A stretch of 64,000 nt of DNA from Enoplolaimus lenunculus (GCA_030248215.1 JASANG010002869.1:62001-126000); one strand, 5' to 3'. Positions 24,101-33,401 are shown, counted from the first letter of the stretch. Numbers and translations are program-made. The notes: a model not told the origin generated them from the letters alone.

Positions 24101-26132
24101 TCAATTCAGGCTATCGAGTTGGTTATTTCTGAATTAATATCATTAACGTTAACTCACTCTGAGTTGTCCTGATTCTCAATCTGAGTTGAGTTGACTCTGG
24201 GTGGGTTGGTTTAATTAACTCAGAATGAATTGAATCAACTCAAATTTCTGAGTTCTGATAGTCCTAACTCAGACTGAGTGATTCAACTCATTCTGAGTTA
24301 AAATCAACTCACTAAAATTTACAGTGTACACTGTAAATTAAAGTTAGTCAATTAAATTAACTCAGACGGAAAGTTACTTATTCCTGAGTTTATAACAATA
24401 CACTTTAACTCACTCTGAGTTGAGTTGATGCTCACAATGAGTTGAGCTTATTCCGGGAGAGTTGACCAATTAAATCAGAATGAGGCTGAATTATCATAGA
24501 ATTATTAGTTCTGATAGTCCTAACTCAGACTGAGCGATTCAAATCATTCTGAGTTAAAATCGACTCACTGGAATTTACAGTGATATGAAATGAAAGTCAG
24601 AACCTATGCATTTGTAACCTAAAAGGTATGGGTGGAACTAAGATTAAATCTAAGGATCGGTTCCGCACACAGGCGGATCCAAAAATTTTTGACAGGGGCG
24701 GGCTGACAAATGTTATAAAACGCAAAAATTGTAAGGTAGAGTGACCGGATCATTTTATCACCTAAAAGCTTTCTGAGGACGAAAAATTGTAAGGTAGGGA
24801 GCTTACCATTTTATCACAAAAAATTCTACGGGAAAAATTGTAAAATATTGTAAGGTAGGGAATTTCGTCTGTCTTCTTGGACGCTTCGCTCGCGACCTTT
24901 TCTTCTGTATTCTACCGCTATTTTCACCCTCGATATCGACTCGAAACGCCCCAAATTGAGTTTTGTACTCGAGTTAAAATATTACAGTGTCGAGTCAAAT
25001 TCATTCAATTTCAACTGGTATTCAGTGTTTCACTGGCGATGGTTGAGAGCCCCATTTGGCCGACCAATCAAAATTGAAGCAGGCATTAAAGAAACCTCAA
25101 AAGATTCAAATGATCCGATGTAGCCGGGAGCCCATTCGACCCATGATTCACCACTGCTAAATGGTGGCTTGGAATGTTGGGGGGTGGTCAATCTTAGGCT
25201 CGGCACCTCATAACGTAATGCCAACATTATGAAATATTTATAACTGACACACAATGGTTTTACAATAATGTAAACAGTATAACGCGGATGATCCATTATT
25301 ATAATCCTGGCGTGTTTCATACCTTCAAATGCATCGTATAATCCGATCAGTTTTAACTCAGCCGCAATATCTGGACGACTTTGAGCGCTGTTGTTCCAAA
25401 ATTGTCTCGCACAATGTTCTTTGTTGAAATCCCGGATGGCACGATGAGGCTCGACTGGACTTGTGTCGACTGTGTCCAGATGCTGTTGCTGGCTGAATGC
25501 CAACGATAGATCTGGGCTAGCTCGGCGATCGTGGGCAGGTAGATGATCTGGGCTAGCTAGATGATCTGGGCTTGCTAGATGATCTGGGCTTGCTAGATGA
25601 TCTGGGCTAGCTAGATGATCTGGGCTTGCTAGATGATCTGGGCTTGCTAGATGATCTGGGCTAGCTAGATGATCTGGGCTTGCTAGATGATCTGGGATAG
25701 CTAAAAGATCAGTGCTCGCTGGTTGAAGTTCAGTAGGAACAAGATCGGATCGAATGAAATTATTGCTGTCGAATCTGTGTTGACTTCCTGTTTCATGCTC
25801 AAAGTTTCGGGGTGGAAATATTTGATGAAATTCGCTGACCTGATTTAATTGATTTGGTTCCGTTTTACGGAAGCTCGAAGCCGGATGGTTGTCTTCGTGG
25901 GTGGACCATAAGGTCTCCGTGTCGGAGCGGGCTAATAGATCGCAGGTCCCACAAGATGCAGCACAATGATCTGACATCCATACGTCGTTTCGTGAGCATT
26001 CCCCGTGAACGGCCCAGAATAGGCATAAGTGAACTTGGTCTTTGCAAGTAGTGGACCCTGTTGTATGGTCAGCATCCGAATGATGGGCCAACGATTGAAA
26101 TTGGGAGCCGGAATGAGCGTTAAAACATTGTC
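15102..26132 (-). CDS. ShK-domain haem peroxidase (SKPO/MLT-7-like), 5' end missing
   Basis: Exons in transcript order: 26132-25323, 24070-23985, 23920-23823, 23060-22916, 22393-22076, 21872-21759, 21022-20940, 20348-20241, 19586-19398, 18315-18130, 16433-16214, 15427-15102 (stop). About 890 residues; a signal-peptide exon upstream was not found. The first listed exon has a six-cysteine ShKT domain (TTCKDQ...GECSRN...SCGTC) and then PDHLAS repeats. The catalytic domain runs from [15 protein letters not shown] through WGQFISHDM (distal His), [15 protein letters not shown] (distal Arg), AREHNRL, LRFGHGM (proximal His), NVQRGRDMG to DVDLYVGGL. Family members use peroxide to oxidise tyrosines, and ShK-peroxidases act in nematode cuticle assembly. 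The Asp and Glu that bind haem covalently in myeloperoxidase are Ser and Val here. All junctions keep phase except the first, where exon 1 ends in phase 1 and exon 2 needs phase 2, so a small exon may be missed or a donor misplaced. Exon 9 has several equivalent donors. Confidence 0.85.
15550..15765 (+). repeat. Family A element, right end lost
   Basis: Begins CACTGTAAAAGTTGATTAAT. It ends near CAACTCATTCTGAAATC, where a family L element starts. It lies in the last peroxidase intron. Confidence 0.65.
15765..16010 (+). repeat. Family L repeat
   Basis: Begins CAGCCGGCTTTGCGCAATGC and carries AAAATACGTATATTGGCCAT and TTCCAGCTTTAATTGTATA. Close relatives are at 45446 and 58722. No coding potential. 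Confidence 0.6.
16017..16155. repeat. Family K fragment
   Basis: Has ATTCTCAAATGCGTATAGCA and a CTCACCAAACCGATAGGT block like the ends of 33888-34097, plus a CATTCAGTGGTTTGG block. Incomplete. Confidence 0.45.
16446..16591 (-). repeat. Family B element, minimal copy
   Basis: Inverted ends GGCCCATGTAGAGATCAGGG and CCGTGTTCTCTACATTGGCC, with only two TTAGGC-like units. It begins 13 bp upstream (in gene direction) of the exon 16433-16214. Confidence 0.75.
16712..16923 (-). repeat. Family C element (TTAGGC-bearing)
   Basis: Inverted ends GGCCCATGTTACTTTAAGGG and CGCTTAAAGTAACATTGGCC, with TTAGGC hexamers in two blocks around CACATTTTGCAACGG. Confidence 0.8.
17150..17482. repeat. Minisatellite, 22-bp unit
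   Basis: About 15 copies of AAATAAAACTGCAAAAATAAAC with few changes, in a peroxidase intron. Three reading frames stay open on the minus strand, giving repeats of a hydrophobic string; these are products of the unit and not genes. Confidence 0.9.
17488..17720. repeat. Family K element
   Basis: Left end ATAGCACCTATCACAAGTTG and right end GACAGGTGCAACATACGTTT are inverted relatives. The centre holds the TGACTGATGAGGTT block seen in other copies. Confidence 0.5.
17845..17990 (-). repeat. tRNA-derived SINE copy
   Basis: On the minus strand it has GAGCGTCAACCTCCTATAGC, GAGTGGTCATCGTAAACGCC, a decayed B box (GGGTATCGGATCTTA) and a tail with CATATGAAATTGAAAATATT and GAGAAAGGGTTAAT. The order matches 14440-14590. 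It lies in a peroxidase intron. Confidence 0.5.
18534..18785 (+). repeat. Family A MITE-like element
   Basis: Ends CACTGTAAATTCCAATGATC and GGAATTTACAGTG. It is in the peroxidase intron before exon 18315-18130. Confidence 0.8.
18887..18972. repeat. Family J GC-rich hairpin element
   Basis: About 86 bp. The arms GGCGGCTCTATACTTT and AAAGTATAGAGCCGCC are perfect inverted repeats, and inside them GGCGCCGTCC pairs with GGACGGCGCC. It would fold into one long stem. Looser relatives lie at 26784-26903 and 28762-28890. Confidence 0.75.
19239..19415 (-). repeat. 27-bp tandem array spanning a peroxidase splice donor
   Basis: Six near-identical 27-bp units plus a decayed seventh. On the minus strand each reads CAACTATTTCAACTGAG then GTTTGTCTAT, which is the last coding bases of the exon starting at 19586 plus its donor. 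GT donors occur after 19398, 19371, 19344, 19317, 19290 and 19263. The unit is nine codons and stays open, adding TISTEVCLS each time. Confidence 0.85.
19659..19810. repeat. Family I short element
   Basis: Begins GCGTAGCCAGACTGGGGGAC and ends with an inverted relative near CCTGGTTACGGGC. Blocks GGCTCAGGCCCCTCTGGCAG and AAAACCCTTGCATGC recur at 20402 and 53750. Confidence 0.5.
19810..20218. repeat. Family O element
   Basis: Carries TTTTTGCATATTTGAGCTTC, CTCAGCTCTGTAAGCTG and a right end TTTTTGGGCAAACGCCGGCT...GATAACCGAAAAAAACCC, all shared with 52473-52990. The left end is decayed. It ends about 23 bp from the donor of the peroxidase exon 20348-20241. Confidence 0.6.
20402..20560. repeat. Family I short element
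   Basis: Begins GCCGATAGCCAGACGGGG and ends GAGCTGGCTACAGTCC, with GGACTCAGGCCCCCTATAAG inside. It lies 54 bp upstream (in gene direction) of exon 20348-20241. Confidence 0.5.
21138..21361 (-). repeat. Interstitial telomere-type array (TTAGGC)n
   Basis: About 220 bp of almost pure CCTAAG on the plus strand (TTAGGC on the minus strand), with a few unit variants (GATGCC, CCTAACC, TATTCGT). TTAGGC is the known nematode telomere unit. Unlike the other TTAGGC runs here, no family B or C ends flank it. It lies in the peroxidase intron between exons 21872-21759 and 21022-20940. Confidence 0.9.
23226..23476 (-). repeat. Family A element, inverted, diverged
   Basis: Begins CACTGTGAATTTGAGTGAAT and ends CATCGGAATTTACCGTG. 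It is in the peroxidase intron between exons 23920-23823 and 23060-22916. Confidence 0.7.
23540..23794 (+). repeat. Family A MITE-like element
   Basis: Ends CACTGTAAATTTCGATGAGT and GAAATTTACAGTG, flanked on both sides by TA, which fits a TA target duplication. It ends 28 bp from the donor of the exon 23920-23823. Confidence 0.8.
24074..24326 (+). repeat. Family A element abutting a peroxidase exon
   Basis: Ends CACTGTAAATTCAAATGAGT and AAAATTTACAGTG, flanked by TA. It sits directly upstream, in gene direction, of the exon starting at 24070. The present acceptor is the TAG right after the element. Confidence 0.8.
24329..24582 (+). repeat. Family A element, head-to-tail with its neighbour
   Basis: Begins two bases (TA) after the previous copy ends. 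Ends CACTGTAAATTAAAGTTAGT and GGAATTTACAGTG. Confidence 0.8.
25535..25705 (-). repeat. 18-bp coding tandem repeat in the peroxidase
   Basis: Nine to ten copies of GATGATCTGGGCTWGCTA, coding for PDHLAS on the minus strand. It forms a linker between the ShKT domain and the peroxidase domain. Units alternate between two variants (GGGCTAGC and GGGCTTGC), which suggests spread of a two- or three-unit block. Confidence 0.9.
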
Positions 26133-26173
26133 CTGGAACAAAATAATTCCAAATTGTATTTGTTTTTTTGCCA

Positions 26174-26347
26174 CACTGTAAATTTCAGTGAGTTGATTTT
26201 AACTCAGAATGAGTTGAATCACTCAGTCGGAGTTAGACTATCAGAACTCAGAATTTTGAGTTGAATCGATTCAGTTTACTGATATTAATTCAGAAATAAC
26301 CAACTCCCGAGCTGAATTGATTAATCAACTCATTGGAATTTACTGTG
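26174..26347 (-). repeat. Family A element, inverted, internally deleted
   Basis: Ends CACTGTAAATTTCAGTGAGT and GGAATTTACTGTG. It starts 42 bp upstream (in gene direction) of the first recognised peroxidase exon. Confidence 0.75.
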
Positions 26348-26511
26348 CAATGGACTGTTCTCAACCGCGTTCTTTGACGGTTCCCAGAGGACTAAGTCCC
26401 TTAGAAATGTCCTCAAAAAATCATCATTTCACTAATGGGTCGCGCGAACTCAACAAATTTGCACTCCTGAAATTGTTTTGCAGATAATCATACTATATTG
26501 AACTTAAACTA

Positions 26512-26763
26512 CACTGTAAATTTTAGTGAGTTGATTTTAACTCAGAATGAGTCGAATCAGTCAGTCTCAGTTAGGACTATCAGAGCTCAGAATTTTGAGT
26601 TGATTCAATTCTATCGGAGTTAATTATTCAACTCACTCAGAGTCAACTGAACTCAAAGTGAGAATCAACTCAACTCAGAGCGACATATTGTTTGCTGATA
26701 TTAATTCAGAAATAACCAACTCGCTAGCTGAAGTGATTAATCAACTCATTGGAATTTACAGTG
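26512..26763 (-). repeat. Family A MITE-like element, inverted
   Basis: Ends CACTGTAAATTTTAGTGAGT and GGAATTTACAGTG, flanked by TA. Confidence 0.8.
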
Positions 26764-26783
26764 TACAGACTTAGGCTGGTGTT

Positions 26784-26903
26784 ATATACTTTTTGACGAC
26801 TCCCGGGCCGTCTGTCACCTTGCAGTATCGTATACGAATTTACTCATGTACAATACCGTAACGGTGACGGACGGCACCGCACGTCAAGTATAGCGCCACC
26901 CTT
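26784..26903. repeat. Family J hairpin element, diverged
   Basis: The arms contain TTATATACTTTTTGACG and CGTCAAGTATAGCGCCACC, with a GTCCGTC/GACGGAC core. Related to 18887-18972. Confidence 0.55.
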
Positions 26904-27085
26904 GGCCATCGATAAACTGTTTACGGGTAAATCCCATAAAATAGTCCCTAGACGCTATTACAATTAATTTATATGGTATGTGCAGTTTTGCTGAGATAAT
27001 GAACTCTTTTATTGCAGATTTATAAAAGCTTAAAATTGGTACCAAAATTATTCGTATTAAAAATTTCATTGTTAAGCCAAATCTA

Positions 27086-27341
27086 CACTGTAAATCCCAA
27101 TGAGTTAATTAATCAACTCAGCTAGAGGAGTTAGTTATTCCTGAATTGATAACAATAAGCATTAGCTCACTCTGAGTTGAGCTGATTTTCATTCTGAGTT
27201 CAATTGATTCCGGGTAAGCTGAATAATTAACTCAAAGTTAGTTTTACTGACTCAGCATTCTGAGTTGTGAAAGTCCTAATAACTCAGACTGAGTGATTAA
27301 ACTTATTCTGAGTTAAAATCAACTCACTTTGATTTGCTGTG
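27086..27341 (+). repeat. Family A MITE-like element
   Basis: Begins CACTGTAAATCCCAATGAGT. The right end is decayed to GATTTGCTGTG. Confidence 0.75.
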
Positions 27342-27488
27342 TACAAAACTTAAACGAAATGTTTGCATACGTTAAAATGCAAGTTAACTTATAACTTTTC
27401 AACCTGGCCATTGAAGCTAACACCTTTTTCAATTCAGTTGAGTTCTTGCTCAAGAAGCTTCAACGATAACGTACGGTACATCAGAACC

Positions 27489-27838
27489 CATATTCTCAAA
27501 TGTGTGTAGCACTTATCATCAGTTAGCGGTGATCTTGTAGCTTTCAAACCAGTGAATGGTGAGGTTTCGAATTCAACCAGCTTTCGCACTGTAAATTCCA
27601 GTGAGTTAATTAATCAACGCAGACGGAAAGTTAGTTATTTCTGAGTTAATAACAGGAAACTTTAACTCACTCTGAGTTGAGTTGATTATCACACTGAGTT
27701 GATTTAAATCCGGGAAAGTTGATTAATTAAATCAGATTGGGTTATAAAAACTCACAATTATCAGTTCTGATAGCCCTAACTCAGACTGAGTGACTCAACT
27801 CAATCTGAGTTGAAATCAACTCACTGAAATTTAGAGTG
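27489..27838 (+). repeat. Family K half-element followed by family A element
   Basis: 27489-27575 carries ATTCTCAAATGTGTGTAGCA and CAGTGAATGGTGAGGTT, one half of family K. Family A follows at 27587-27838 with ends CACTGTAAATTCCAGTGAGT and GAAATTTAGAGTG. Family A may have inserted into family K. Confidence 0.65.
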
Positions 27839-27854
27839 CGCTTTATATGATTTA

Positions 27855-28103
27855 CTTCTGTGCAAATTTTAACATTAGCAATGGATGCTTTAAGCATGCC
27901 AGAATGTGGGCCCTAACCAATATTTACAACTTCTGCTACAAACTGGTGAAAGGTACCGTGATAAGTTGGATACACCAGGGTACGACGGTTTTTAATTCTG
28001 AGTGCTCAGCAGCTGAAAATGAGGACCGTCCCCAGGAGGTTTCGAACTCGGTCGACAGATTATCAGTCCAGCGCGTTAGCCACTGATTCACGCCGCCTCA
28101 CAA
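27855..28103 (-). repeat. tRNA-derived SINE with Ile-like head
   Basis: On the minus strand the head (about 28103-28020) reads GGCGGCGTGAATCAGTGGCT, then GCGCTGGACTGATAATCTG with a GAT anticodon-like loop, then a B-box-like GAGTTCGAAACCTC. The following body is unrelated to the other SINE copies here. No paired acceptor stem was found, so I call it a SINE and not a tRNA gene. The 3' limit is uncertain. Confidence 0.5.
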
Positions 28104-28201
28104 TCCACTGCTGAGTTTTTCTGCTTTTATGCCTTACAAGAATCTCAACATACGCATGTATTTTGATTCTTCCATGTTTTTACTGATGTTGCATATATAA
28201 A

Positions 28202-28341
28202 GGTAATGTTACTTTAAGGGGCGTAGCAGTAGATTAAGCGTATTCCTAAGCCTAAGCCTAAGCAAAAAATATAATCCAGAATCTAAGCCTACTTTTTATA
28301 GAACCACCAGAAACCTGGACGCCCCTTGAAGTAACATGGGC
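28202..28341 (+). repeat. Family C element, short copy
   Basis: Ends ATGTTACTTTAAGGGGCGTA and GGACGCCCCTTGAAGTAACA, with about three CCTAAG units. Confidence 0.8.
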
Positions 28342-28761
28342 CCTGCATATGAAGGTAATACATATTCAGCAGTGATTTTACCGATGTACAGCATCAGCAT
28401 GAGGTTAATACTTGTCTCCATGCATCCGTATGTCACAGGTGCTACACCTAACGCTTATGGGCTCAGAAATACAAGCAAGTGTGTACTCACCAAATTTAGG
28501 CTCTACTATGCAAAAGCATAGTAGGATTGACCACTGGGCAAACCTGGTATTTTTTAACATTTTTTCCACATATTTCTTTCCGTATCGGCTATATATACAG
28601 CGGGCAACTTCATTAATGTTTGCTAAATTAATTCATAGTTTATTAATTAATTTAAGTAATTTCAATTACTAATTAATGTCTTAAAATGTTATTTGTAACA
28701 AAATTGCCAATGTTGCGCAGAAACTGCTAAAAGTCGTCAAAATAACGAAACAAGTGAACAC

Positions 28762-28890
28762 TGATGGTAGGCGCTGTACGTTTGACGACGTCCGGCACCG
28801 TCCGTCAGCATCCATCACCGTCCTGTCCAGACGGACGAAGATGGACGGTGGATACTGGCGAACGGCATCGGACGGCGTCGCTCCCAAATC
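28762..28890. repeat. Family J hairpin element, diverged
   Basis: GACGACGTCCGGCACCGTCC at the left and CATCGGACGGCGTCGCTCC at the right form an imperfect inverted repeat around further GACGG/CCGTC words. Confidence 0.5.
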
Positions 28891-28961
28891 AGAAGCTTGA
28901 GCTTAACCCTGTTGACGAAATTTTAATGAAATATTTAACAATTTTTGAACCAGTATACCAG

Positions 28962-29124
28962 GCCCATAGCCAGCTCACCTTGCTAGTGGAAGCAGAAAAT
29001 TTTTCAGGAGGGGCACACAATGGTGTCCAATGACTTGCAAGCAGGGTTAAAACTTTTTTAGGGCTGCAAAAATCTTTCCAGGGGGTCTGAGCCCCCCTGT
29101 CCCCGCGTTGGCTACGGGCTCGCA
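28962..29124. repeat. Family I short element
   Basis: The terminal GCCCATAGCCAGCTC pairs with the right end GTTGGCTACGGGCTC. It contains TCTTTCCAGGGGGTCTGAGC. The best relative is at 63403-63567. From 29125 to 29568 I see only AT-rich sequence. Confidence 0.6.
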
Positions 29125-29568
29125 GTAGTCAGATTACGCAATCGTTGAACTATTCATAATTTCATCATCATTAACAACTTAATTTTGATAAGCTCAAAAA
29201 ACTAAAAATCTCTATTTGTGTTTAAAAATATTAACTTTTTCCATTCAATATGAACAAATATAACGCAAACCAAAACACAAAAATTATTTATTTTATTACT
29301 TTCTCATTTTATCAAAAAACTGTTTTACAATGACAAAATTAACTCAGAATTGTGTATAAAAACAAGATAACAAGAAATATATTCCGCGTCTCTAGATTCC
29401 TGAACAGATAACACTAACAAACACTTTCATAACAATTGAAGAGGTAAACCTATTAACTCAAATTTGGTTGTGAAATAATCTTCTGGCTTAAAATGCAACA
29501 GAAATAAAGAATTAAGTACTTTTTTAGGGTTTGAAAAACTGACCGACTGTTGTGTTCAACGAGTTATG

Positions 29569-30243
29569 CTGGGTTCACGTTATCACCGGGGCAGGCGGGA
29601 CACGGTTTGTCCAATGTTGATTCGACTCCAACGTCAAAATTCGGTCTCTTATATCGGGTCAACAGGCATAACTCGAATGTCATATAACATTAGCGTAGAA
29701 ACCACCGTTCTCACATTATCAATGTGTACAAGGAACGGTATGTCACGTGATACTGTGGGACATTTATGCGAATATCATATGATATTCCAAAATTTCAACG
29801 AATATCATATGATATTCAGCGGGACAGTGTAAACTTTGAGTACTAATAAATGAATGAAAAGTTGGACGGCATCGGCACAAATGTGGTTTAAATACTAAAT
29901 AGACGCTTGTAAACCGTTTTCGACACAAAATCGCTTAGAACCACAGCTTCAAAGTTCAAAAATTCAAATTTCAAATTCTTGTATCATATGATATCCCACA
30001 GGACAATTTATGTATGTTACCTCAAGTATGCAGACATTTGAAAATATATCACATGATATTCGTAGACAATACCTCGGATGTCACATGATATTGAAGAACC
30101 AAAGATGACCCACACATGTTAATAGCAGACAAATACGAATTTTTGAATACGATACATGGTCTATAAGCAGATAAAATGTTACCCAATAGTCTAATAGGCA
30201 CAAAACGTGCCCCAAGCTGCCCCGGTTATAACTTGAACCCCGC
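29569..30243 (+). mobile_element. Family M element, about 675 bp, with long inverted ends
   Basis: The left end GGGTTCACGTTATCACCGGG and right end CCCCGGTTATAACTTGAACC are inverted. Inside are at least four copies of ATATCATATGATAT or a close variant (ATCACATGATATT). No transposase was found. The right end directly abuts the TTAA target of the piggyBac element. A truncated relative is at 1559-1830. Confidence 0.7.
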
Positions 30244-30248
30244 ATTAA

Positions 30249-32411
30249 CCCTCAACGGCCCGGCAAAATTTTCACCTTAATCAGCCCAACGGTCTACATA
30301 TGTAGACAACACAACTAGCGTTAGTTTTGGCTTATCTCAGGGTGCTCTCCTCTTTTAACTGGCTTGAGACAGTCAGAACTTGTGTTCTGGCGGAGTTCCA
30401 CCCGCTCCCCGTCCAGCCTCCCACTGCGGGCGCGTTGTCCAGTTAAGCACAGTCGTTGCACGTTATGGTGCGATCAGGGTCCTTGCACACTTGTTTTCCA
30501 CATACGACAGCTAATCTCGTAGATTTGCGACAACTTTGACCTACATTTGTCGGTTTACCAGATGTAGAAGGTTCGTTTCGCTTTTGAGGCAGCCCGTAAG
30601 CCATAAATGAATCCTTTGATTTTGCGTAAATTTTTTCACTACTGTACGTTTGGTATATTTCTTCGCTAGTTGTTCGGCTACTTTTTTCATGAAACATTGC
30701 GTGACTTTTGATATCCGTTCAGTTTCACGACAATGAATGCGTTGTCAACGCAATATCAATCATATTGAAACGCAGACTAGAGGATAACGATTCGTTTTGC
30801 GTTTCAGGTAAAATCATCAATGCAAGAGTCCATTTCTCACCCCGCCTTTTCCCAAATTATAATCCAAGATAACTGCTGGTTTTTTGTCCTCTCTCTGGTG
30901 CAAACTTCGTTTTTCACATGAACTGAACTTAGTAATAGTACATTTTTATTTTTCTTTGACAATAAGACCCAACATTATGCGGTTATTTGGTCCCATAAAA
31001 ATCGGGTGCTATAGACCTCTTGTTCTTTTGTTGACTTTACACCGGAGGACGCTCGGCGATTTGCCATTATTGTGCCTTGCACGTTAGCCCACTTTGTAAT
31101 AGGTCACAGCCAATTCATGGGATGTGAAATAGCGGTCCATGAAAATGTTTCGCTGAGTGTTACAGTATGGTTGAATAAGATCCATTACGATGCGTTTAAA
31201 CCCTCCCCGTCGCCTTCACGCCCTGTATAAATATTTCCTTTTAGGGCATATCCATTCCGAGCATCGCAAAGCCAGATATTTTTACGCCGTACTTAGCAGG
31301 TTTCCCGGATGTACGCTCGCCCCGGTCATATCCTCTATACCCGTAGAGCTGTTCATCTACTGTAGTGATTCGGACGGTATATAATGAAGACGTAAGTTGG
31401 ACTGAAATAGGTCCCAAACATCTCGTATTGCAGCCATTTTGTCACTTTTTTGACGCTCCCGGCGAGTCAGTTTGTTGTCGAATGTTACATTTTCCAGCAA
31501 CTGTTTCATTCTGTTTTTTGACAGCGCGCAGCGGTAAAAGGGCCTGCTGTCGTGTTTGGTGAATAGTGAAGCCACAGGAGACATGTTATCGCGATCTGCA
31601 CCAGCTCTGATTACCACCCCAAGCCAAGCTTTCAGCTCGCACATTGGTAGCGTTGAAAAATTGCGCGCCCGCAGTCGCCTACTAGTGAGTCGCTGAATTG
31701 TATGTAAAATGGGCTCGTTTATATAAAGATAAAATGCTTGTGACTCTGTTGTAGGGTTTACTGCAGTGCCTTCGCGAAAGCGAATTATATTTCTAGCTAA
31801 CACACGGACAGGCGGTGTTGTAGAATGCCACTCAACACCCGTCGCTGACAAAAACACATTACTTCCACTAGAAGTCTCGTCCATATCGCTCAACTCACTA
31901 CTAGATGCGTCCGATTGTTTTTGTAATTCACCATCACTATCTTGCTCATAAATAGCAGCCTCTTCACTACTGCATTGACCTAACTCAACTGATTCTGAGT
32001 CGTCATTTGAACTATTGTCGTCCGGTTTGTCATCTTCTGTCTCTGAATCACTTGGTTCTAATACACGTCGTACGACCTCAGTCAAAGATAATTTATGCAA
32101 ACCTGACATTTCCCTGACTTTACCTCACCATACAAAACCGTGTGTAAGAACAAAACGTTCCAATTCTTGTCAAAACTCAAACTATGATCAAATCAACATA
32201 TGTCTACATATGTAGACGGTCGGGTTATATAGGTATATGACTCACTGTACAGCAAACTTTTGTTCCCACAATGCTATAAGTTTTTTATACTACTATAACA
32301 GAATAATTATCGATGGAAATTAAACAATAGATTCTTAACTATAGCACCTGCCGAACAATCAATTGCCGAACTGGTTATGTCTACATATGTAGACTGTCGG
32401 GCCATTGAGGG
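30249..32411 (-). mobile_element. piggyBac-family DNA transposon, 2.16 kb
   Basis: TTAA occurs exactly on both sides (30245-30248 and 32412-32415), the known piggyBac target duplication. Inverted ends begin CCCTCAACGGCCCG and CCCTCAATGGCCCG. The palindrome GTCTACATATGTAGAC occurs once near the left end (about 30292) and twice near the right end (about 32200 and 32378), in line with the subterminal repeats seen in this superfamily. It carries one broken transposase. Confidence 0.9.
30443..32109 (-). pseudogene. piggyBac transposase, frameshifted
   Basis: The N-terminal part (32109-31357) is open and has an acidic Ser-rich start and the DDE_Tnp_1_7-type core beginning. It stops at 31357 because of a one-base loss just before the VDEQL motif. 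Further shifts follow before the LCDARNGY block and before MDRYFTS, so the first two catalytic Asp positions are recognisable but lie in different frames. Where the family has GGVD, this copy reads GGVR, so the third Asp seems lost. The C-terminal part (30697-30443) is open again and ends in a cysteine-rich CxxxxC...CxxC zinc-binding type tail. Total span fits a 550-residue transposase. It is inactive as it stands. Confidence 0.85.
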
Positions 32412-32468
32412 TTAAACACGTGGTGGCTACGCTTACTAACAAAAACGCATTTAAATGCAAAAACCTAT

Positions 32469-32898
32469 GCATTTATCGCGGGTTTTTTCCGTTATCCCCT
32501 CCAGCCCGTGTTTGCCCAAAAATCGTTGGATTAAAGCTATTTTTGCATATTCGATCTTCTCATGACCTCCGCTAATCATTTCAAGCCTAAATTTGAATTT
32601 TTGAAAAATTCGATATTTTAAGCCTGCAAGGTCCCCTCGGAACACAAAAATTATTTGTCACAAAGTTTGACAAATAATTACACATTCCGATGCAGCGTAT
32701 GAAACTGATTCGAATGGTATTAAATTTTTGGTAATCAGACAATTGGTTAACGAGGTATTGGCAAATAACTGATTTGGCGCGATGCCAACGAAACCATAAT
32801 TCGTGAATCAATCTGATTGCAAAAATGTAACACCATTGGACTCAGCTCCGTAATCTGCATCGACTGGTACATAATTTGTCCAAACGGAAAAGACCCTT
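32469..32898. repeat. Family O element
   Basis: Left end TTCCGTTATCCCCTCCAGCC and GTTTGCCCAAAAAT; right end CAAACGGAAAAGACCC. The TTTTTGCATATTCGATCTTC and GACTCAGCTCCGTAATCTGC blocks are shared with 52473-52990. Confidence 0.6.
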
Positions 32899-33215
32899 TA
32901 TCGCAATATTAGCTGAAACGTCAAGCATACGTAATTTGGGCAATGTTCCAGCGATTGTTGTTAATATTTTATAAAAAAATAGACCACGTTAGACTGAGAG
33001 TGGGGCATGTCGTTTCCACAAGAGGCAAAAAATTAGGTAACATTGATATGTTTTGACGTTGCCGATAAATTTTTTGGCCAGGGGGGGGCAAATTGTCCGC
33101 CGACCCCTGCTTCCGACATAATTGCGGTCTTGGCTGCCAAGCTAATCAGTAACATTACAAAAATTAGATGAGCTGAAACTATTTTCATATGATCGTTACA
33201 AATATTGGAAAATGT

Positions 33216-33401
33216 GTAAGACAAGGCTGTAACAGTAGTGTGTGCATATTCCTATCCCAAAGCATAAGCCTAAGCTGAAGTGTAAGGATGAGCTTACACA
33301 TCAGCCTTAGCTTAAGCAAAAATAGTCCAAAGCTTAAGCTTACTCTATTGCAGTCGCGCAGGCAGAAAAATGTAACGGCCTTTAATTTTTACATGGGCCC
33401 A
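33216..33401 (+). repeat. Family B element, diverged
   Basis: Left part GACAAGGCTGTAACAGTAGT, sparse CCTAAG-like units, AAGCTTAAGCTTACTCTATT, and right end AATTTTTACATGGGCCC. Confidence 0.6.

Noticed and set aside
26884-27069. Minus-strand frame starting MKFLIRIILVPIL, a possible peroxidase signal exon
   Set aside because: It has no donor in the needed phase and no continuing similarity. It stays only a possibility.
28015-28103. tRNA-Ile gene on the minus strand
   Set aside because: A- and B-box-like words and a GAT loop are there, but I could not pair an acceptor stem, and the sequence runs on as a SINE body.
29566-29832. 88-codon plus-strand frame
   Set aside because: It lies wholly in the inverted end of element M and has no motif.
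33033-33224. Minus-strand frame with MKIVSAHLIFVMLLISLAA, another signal-peptide candidate
   Set aside because: The hydrophobic start is good, but the only GT nearby makes a poor donor and the piggyBac and many repeats lie between it and the peroxidase. RNA data would be needed.
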